Assembly: GCA_041398025.1 (NCBI GenBank)
Contig: JAWKVM010000035.1
Location: 26,327 to 90,326, forward strand
DNA length: 64,000 bases
Reading direction: 5' to 3'
DNA from: JANQPX01 sp041398025
Lineage (GTDB): Bacteria > Pseudomonadota > Alphaproteobacteria > Geminicoccales > Geminicoccaceae
The stretch's first letter is position 1. The number at the start of each line of letters is the position of its first letter. Shown piece after piece: positions 60,356 through 64,000 of the stretch. Under the pieces are notes generated by a model, which made no database searches, was not told the origin of the DNA, and saw only the letters and a list, made by a program, of their open reading frames with translations. Made by a program: the position numbers and the translations under genes.

Positions 60356-62233
60356 ATGTCGAACGATTCGCCCACACTCGCGACGAAGATCGAGCGTCTT
60401 CGTGCCCTGGTCCTGCGAAGCTGGGTCACATCGGGCCTGGCGCCGTCGGCGGATGCGCTTCGCCGCCGCTGGCGGGGCGACGCCCCACCGGATGGCAGTG
60501 ATCGGTCCGGGAACGCACCGGCGACGTCGACGCCGCGAACGGTCGTGGCACTCGCCCTCCATCCCCTGCTCGAGCGCTTCGGCGAGCTCGCCGCCCTGTC
60601 GCTGGTGATCAACCTGCTTTCGCTCGCCGTGCCGATCTTCGTCCTTCAGGTCTATGACCGCGTCGTCTTTCACGGCGGCCTCGCCACCCTCGGCGGCCTG
60701 GTGATCGGCGTGATCGTGGCCCTCGGCTTCGACTTCATTCTGCGCCAGGCGCGCAGCCGGCTGGTGCAGCGCATCGCCCTGCGCGTCGATGTCGGCCTCA
60801 TCCGCATGCTCCTGGACAAGCTGACCAACCTGCCGCTACGGCGCCTCGAGGCGCAGAGCGACACCGACTGGGACCGGCTGCTGCGCGACCAGGAAACCGT
60901 GCGCGACACCATGGCCGGCCCGGCCACCATTCTTCTGGTGGATCTGCCCTTCATTCTGCTGTTCATCGGCGTGATCTGGCTGGTGGCGCAGCCGATCGCC
61001 TGGCTGCTCCTGGCACTCGTCCCGGTCTATGTCGCCGTCGCCGCCTTCTCGTCCTGGGCGATCGGCCTCGCCAGCCAGCGGGAGCAGAGCTGCTTCGACC
61101 AGCGCCAGGTGCAGAGCACGCAGCTGGTCCGCGGCCGGGCCGCCGCCAAGGCGCTCGGCCTCGGCGCCACGCTGCAGCAGGCCTGGGAGCGGTCGCAGGC
61201 GGACCTGATCAGGGGGTCTCTGCATCGGGGCGGGCGCGTGGATCTGTTCACCAATCTGTCGACGGGCCTGGCCATGGCGACGACGGTCGCCATGACCTCC
61301 ACCGGCGCCCTTGCCATCGTCCAGGGACAGCTCACGATCGGCGGGCTGATCGCCGCCAACATGCTGGCGGCGCGCGTCGTTCAGCCGCTGGTGCAGCTGA
61401 TCGGCATCTGGCGGGTGGCATCGCGCCTGCGGGAAGCCGCGCTCAGGCTGAACGCCCTGATCGCCGAGCCGACGGACCAGACCGACAGCGCGCTCGCACG
61501 CGGCCGCCCGCGCGGCGTGCTGACGCTCGAGGATGTCGCCTTCGGCTACGAGGCCGGAGGCGAGGCGCTGCTGCGCGGGATCGACGTCACGCTGCGTCCG
61601 GGCGGCGTGCATGGCATTGTCGGCATGAACGGCAGCGGCAAGACCACCCTGCTGAAGGTCATGCAGGGGCTTTATCCGCCCGATCGCGGCCGCGTGCTGC
61701 TGGACGGCGCCGATCTTCGCCAGTTCGGCCGGCAGGACCTCGCCGCCTGGATCGGCTATCTGCCCCAGGACCCGTTCCTCGTCGCCGGCACGATCCGGGA
61801 CAATATCGCGAGGCTCGACGACGACGTCGACGACGAGACCATCCTGCTCGCCGCCAAGCGCGCCAATGCGGATCGGTTCATCGTCGACCTGCCCGACGGC
61901 TATCGGACCGAGGTCGGCGAGAACGGCAACCGCTTCTCCGCCGGCCAGCGCCAGCGAATCGCCCTCGCCAGGGCGCTGATCGAGGACCCGTCGGTGCTCC
62001 TGCTCGACGAGCCGAACGCGCATCTGGACGGCCAGGCAACCCAGCAATTTCTCTCGCAGATGCGCCATCTCAGCCGCGGACGCACGGTCATCCTGGTGAC
62101 CCACAGCCAGCCTTTGCTCGCTGCATGCGACACTGTCCTGGTCCTTACCGACGGCACGATTGCCGCTGCCGGTCCCGGCAACGAGATGGTCGAGCGTCTG
62201 TTCAAGCCGCAACCCTCCGGTGTCGCCGCATGA
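60356..62233 (+). CDS. Type I secretion system ABC transporter
   Basis: A 625-residue inner-membrane exporter of the T1SS permease/ATPase class. A soluble N-terminal region of about 70 residues lacks the C39 peptidase Cys-His pair, so no leader is cleaved. The membrane domain (about 75-340) has the ALSLVINLLSLAVPIFVLQVYDRV helix pair typical of PrtD/HlyB-like exporters. The nucleotide domain has Walker A GMNGSGKTT, a relaxed signature FSAGQRQRIALARAL and Walker B VLLLDEPNAHLD. It begins two bases after the cyclase stop and overlaps the HlyD gene (ATGA). The likely cargo is the giant repeat protein of the same operon. Confidence 0.92.
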   Translation: MSNDSPTLATKIERLRALVLRSWVTSGLAPSADALRRRWRGDAPPDGSDRSGNAPATSTPRTVVALALHPLLERFGELAALSLVINLLSLAVPIFVLQVYDRVVFHGGLATLGGLVIGVIVALGFDFILRQARSRLVQRIALRVDVGLIRMLLDKLTNLPLRRLEAQSDTDWDRLLRDQETVRDTMAGPATILLVDLPFILLFIGVIWLVAQPIAWLLLALVPVYVAVAAFSSWAIGLASQREQSCFDQRQVQSTQLVRGRAAAKALGLGATLQQAWERSQADLIRGSLHRGGRVDLFTNLSTGLAMATTVAMTSTGALAIVQGQLTIGGLIAANMLAARVVQPLVQLIGIWRVASRLREAALRLNALIAEPTDQTDSALARGRPRGVLTLEDVAFGYEAGGEALLRGIDVTLRPGGVHGIVGMNGSGKTTLLKVMQGLYPPDRGRVLLDGADLRQFGRQDLAAWIGYLPQDPFLVAGTIRDNIARLDDDVDDETILLAAKRANADRFIVDLPDGYRTEVGENGNRFSAGQRQRIALARALIEDPSVLLLDEPNAHLDGQATQQFLSQMRHLSRGRTVILVTHSQPLLAACDTVLVLTDGTIAAAGPGNEMVERLFKPQPSGVAA

Positions 62234-63519
62234 ACCCTCTCGACGATCTGATCCAGCGCTTTCCCCTGCCGTCCTGGCGCCCGCTCGCCTGGATCGTCAT
62301 CGGCCTGATCGCCGCCGGCGTCGCCTGGTCCGCGCGGGCCGACCTCGAAGAGATCGTTACCGCCACCGGCATTGTGGTGCCGCAAAGCCAGGTGAAGGTG
62401 ATCCAGCATCTGGAAGGCGGCATCATCACCGCCATCCACGTTCAGGAAGGCGAGTCGGTCAAGGCAGGCCAGCCGCTCATCCAGCTCGACCTCGCAAGCG
62501 GCGGCGCCAACGCCGAGGAACTCTGGATCCGCGTTGACGCGCTCGCGATCAAGCGCGCCAGGCTCCTCGCCCAGCGGGACGGAACGCCGCTCAATCTGCC
62601 GGAGGAGCCCAGCCAGCGCCAGGCGCATATCGCCGCCGCCGAAATCGCGACCTTCGACAACCGCAAGCGCCAGTTCGACATCGACAACGAAGTGATCCAG
62701 AAGCAGATCAGGCAGCGGGAGCACGAGATCGCCGTGATCGACGCGCGGCGGACGTCGGTCAAGAAGCGGCTGGGTCTGGCGAGCGAGCAGCACGCCATGA
62801 TCAAGAAACTGTATCAGGGCGGAACGACCACCAAGATGCGGTTCCTGGATATCGAGCGGGAGGTCGAGACCATCCACGGTGAGCTGCTCAGCCTCGATGC
62901 CGAGCGCAACCGGGCCGAAGAAGCGCTGCTCGAGGCCCGCGAGCGCGAACAGCAGGAACGCTCCCATTTCCAGAGCCATGCCTCTGCGGAGCTCGCGCAG
63001 GTCGAGCTCGAGCTTGGCCGCCAGCGCGAGCTGCTCGCCGAAGCCCGCGTGCAGCAGCAGCGCAGCGAAATCGTCAGCCCGATCGACGGCGTGGTCAAAA
63101 GGAGCCGCTTCAACACGATCGGCGGCATCGTCAGGCCCGGCGACAGCATCATGGAGATCGTGCCGAGCGAGGACGTCCTGGTGGTCGAGGCCCGCCTTTC
63201 GCCCGCCGATGTCGGCCATGTCGCCGTCGGCCAGCCGGTCCTGGTCAAGATCTCCACCTTCGACTATCTCCGCTATGGCGGTCTCGAAGGCGAGGTCCGG
63301 CATATCGCCGCCGACAGCAGCGCCGACCAGTCCGGTCAGCAATATTTCAAGATGGTCGTGCAGACATCGAAGAACGAGCTCGCCATCGGCGATCAAAGCT
63401 ACCCCATCAAGCCCGGCATGGAGGCGCTGGTCGACGTCAGAATCGGTGCGCGATCGGTCCTTTCCTATCTCGTCAAGCCCGTGCTGAAACTGCGCCACGA
63501 AGCTTTCCGCGAAAGATAA
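62230..63519 (+). CDS. HlyD-family membrane fusion protein of the type I secretion system
   Basis: A 429-residue adaptor. A short cytoplasmic N-terminus and one helix at about 20-37 (LAWIVIGLIAAGVAW) precede the first half of the lipoyl/barrel-sandwich (VKVIQHLEGGIITAIHVQEG, the T1SS MFP signature). A long coiled-coil hairpin (about 120-290, rich in Glu/Arg/Gln) follows, then the second barrel half (SPIDGVVKRSRFNTIGGIV) and the C-terminal beta domain ending KPVLKLRHEAFRER. The start at 62230 lies in the ABC stop (ATGA). No TolC gene is in the window. Confidence 0.92.
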   Translation: MNPLDDLIQRFPLPSWRPLAWIVIGLIAAGVAWSARADLEEIVTATGIVVPQSQVKVIQHLEGGIITAIHVQEGESVKAGQPLIQLDLASGGANAEELWIRVDALAIKRARLLAQRDGTPLNLPEEPSQRQAHIAAAEIATFDNRKRQFDIDNEVIQKQIRQREHEIAVIDARRTSVKKRLGLASEQHAMIKKLYQGGTTTKMRFLDIEREVETIHGELLSLDAERNRAEEALLEAREREQQERSHFQSHASAELAQVELELGRQRELLAEARVQQQRSEIVSPIDGVVKRSRFNTIGGIVRPGDSIMEIVPSEDVLVVEARLSPADVGHVAVGQPVLVKISTFDYLRYGGLEGEVRHIAADSSADQSGQQYFKMVVQTSKNELAIGDQSYPIKPGMEALVDVRIGARSVLSYLVKPVLKLRHEAFRER

Positions 63520-63660
63520 TCCAGAGTGGCACTGATGATTGATGGAGCTATATAGAAAGGATAACACAGAAATAGTGAATAATATATAAATAAAAAATAG
63601 GGTGATATAAGCGCAAACCATCCGTAAATATAAGTAAAAATTATATAATATTTATATCAT
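63520..63660. other. AT-rich gap after the T1SS operon
   Basis: About 140 bases of very AT-rich sequence with no gene and no clear stem-loop terminator. Its composition contrasts sharply with both sides. The right part borders an IS remnant, so it may be IS flank or an old insertion site. Confidence 0.5.
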
Positions 63661-63663
63661 GGC

Positions 63664-63880
63664 CTTCGTGGCGATCAGTGGGCTCGGATTTTGTCGCTGA
63701 TCCCCGGTGGCAGCGAGGGGAAGCATGGGTCGAGGACCGACAATCGGCGTTTCCTCAATGCGCTGCTTTGGATGGCCGGCTCCGGCGCGAGAGGGAAGGA
63801 TCTGCCGCCAGGCTCCGGCGCGTTCCAAACAGCCGAGGACATCCATTTACCGTTCCAAATGGTGACCTGGAACGTAGTTA
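63664..63880 (+). mobile_element. N-terminal remnant of an IS5-family transposase
   Basis: A plus-strand frame reads GDQWARILSLIPGGSEGKHG, TDNRRFLNALLWMAGSGARG and KDLPPGSGAFQTAEDI. This is the DUF4096-type N-terminus of two-frame IS5/IS427 elements. The conserved Trp of ARWRDLP and the following helix are altered, no catalytic domain follows, and there is no start codon. It is a different subgroup from the intact element at 45999. Confidence 0.6.
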
Positions 63881-64000
63881 GCGTAAGGAATACGCCCTGT
63901 GCGTCCTACAGCCTGCTCGGTTGGTCGCTCACCTGCCGTCTCATGGGCGGCTTGAAGGCTCTCAGGCCATCGCCGCTTGCCGTTCGAACCAGACGAAGCG
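63881..64000. other. Right end of the window
   Basis: No complete gene. On the minus strand the last 39 bases read RFVWFERQAAMA and a stop (63962-63964), which could be the end of a leftward gene outside the window; it is too short to identify. Confidence 0.25.

Overview
The window is GC-rich chromosomal DNA with AT-rich intergenic islands. It most likely comes from an alphaproteobacterium of the Rhodospirillales type. Evidence for this is the Fur protein without the usual zinc cysteine pairs, Irr-like boxes, the alphaproteobacterial exbB-exbD-tonB heme island, Liv transporter plus molybdenum-hydroxylase clusters, and an acdR/acdS pair. I cannot name the species. No tRNA, rRNA, CRISPR array or prophage was seen.

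Layout. (1) 0.4-5.7 kb: an OmpR-type two-component pair ending in a strong terminator, then a leftward secreted operon (small exported protein, YVTN beta-propeller, periplasmic binding protein) of the kind tied to PQQ-dependent alcohol oxidation. No ABC channel or dehydrogenase accompanies it. (2) 5.9-9.0 kb: three HupE/UreJ-type membrane proteins facing a PCu(A)C-like exported protein and a small unknown protein. (3) 9.4-24.1 kb: an iron/heme island with a siderophore-type TonB receptor, a PepSY membrane protein, exbB-exbD-exbD-tonB, a heme receptor, an IsdG-like heme monooxygenase, fur, two methyltransferases and hmuTUV. Fur-family boxes (TGCAAATnATTTGCA type) and Irr-like boxes sit in front of the units. 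(4) 24.2-27.2 kb: a frameshifted small gene, an unknown protein and an enlarged nicotianamine-synthase-like protein. (5) 27.4-30.4 kb: a substrate-binding protein translationally coupled to a class III nucleotide cyclase.

(6) 30.6-33.5 kb is a decay zone: IS3, AraC, SRPBCC, ArsR and LysR fragments around an intact msrB-msrA pair. (7) 33.7-43.1 kb: an eight-gene leftward operon (three-subunit molybdenum hydroxylase plus a complete Liv ABC transporter) with a divergent TetR regulator, suggesting regulated uptake and hydroxylation of one small substrate. (8) 43.2-47 kb: an IS-rich acquired segment with acdR/acdS (ACC deaminase), a pyruvate-dehydrogenase E1 scrap, a second broken ArsR-SRPBCC module and one intact IS5-family element with target duplication. 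(9) 47-52.7 kb: an SDR with divergent LysR, a BNR-repeat protein, HxlR and PhnB fragments, a cyclic-nucleotide-binding EAL protein and a DUF3307 protein. (10) 52.8-63.5 kb: a type I secretion operon with a giant FecR/Ig-repeat/LamG protein carrying two exactly periodic repeat arrays and broken by one inserted base, a CHASE2 cyclase, a T1SS ABC protein and an HlyD adaptor. An IS5-type remnant lies near the right edge.

Themes: iron and heme acquisition under Fur-family control, extracellular sensing through cyclic nucleotides (two class III cyclases and one cNMP-binding EAL protein), and import of small organic substrates.
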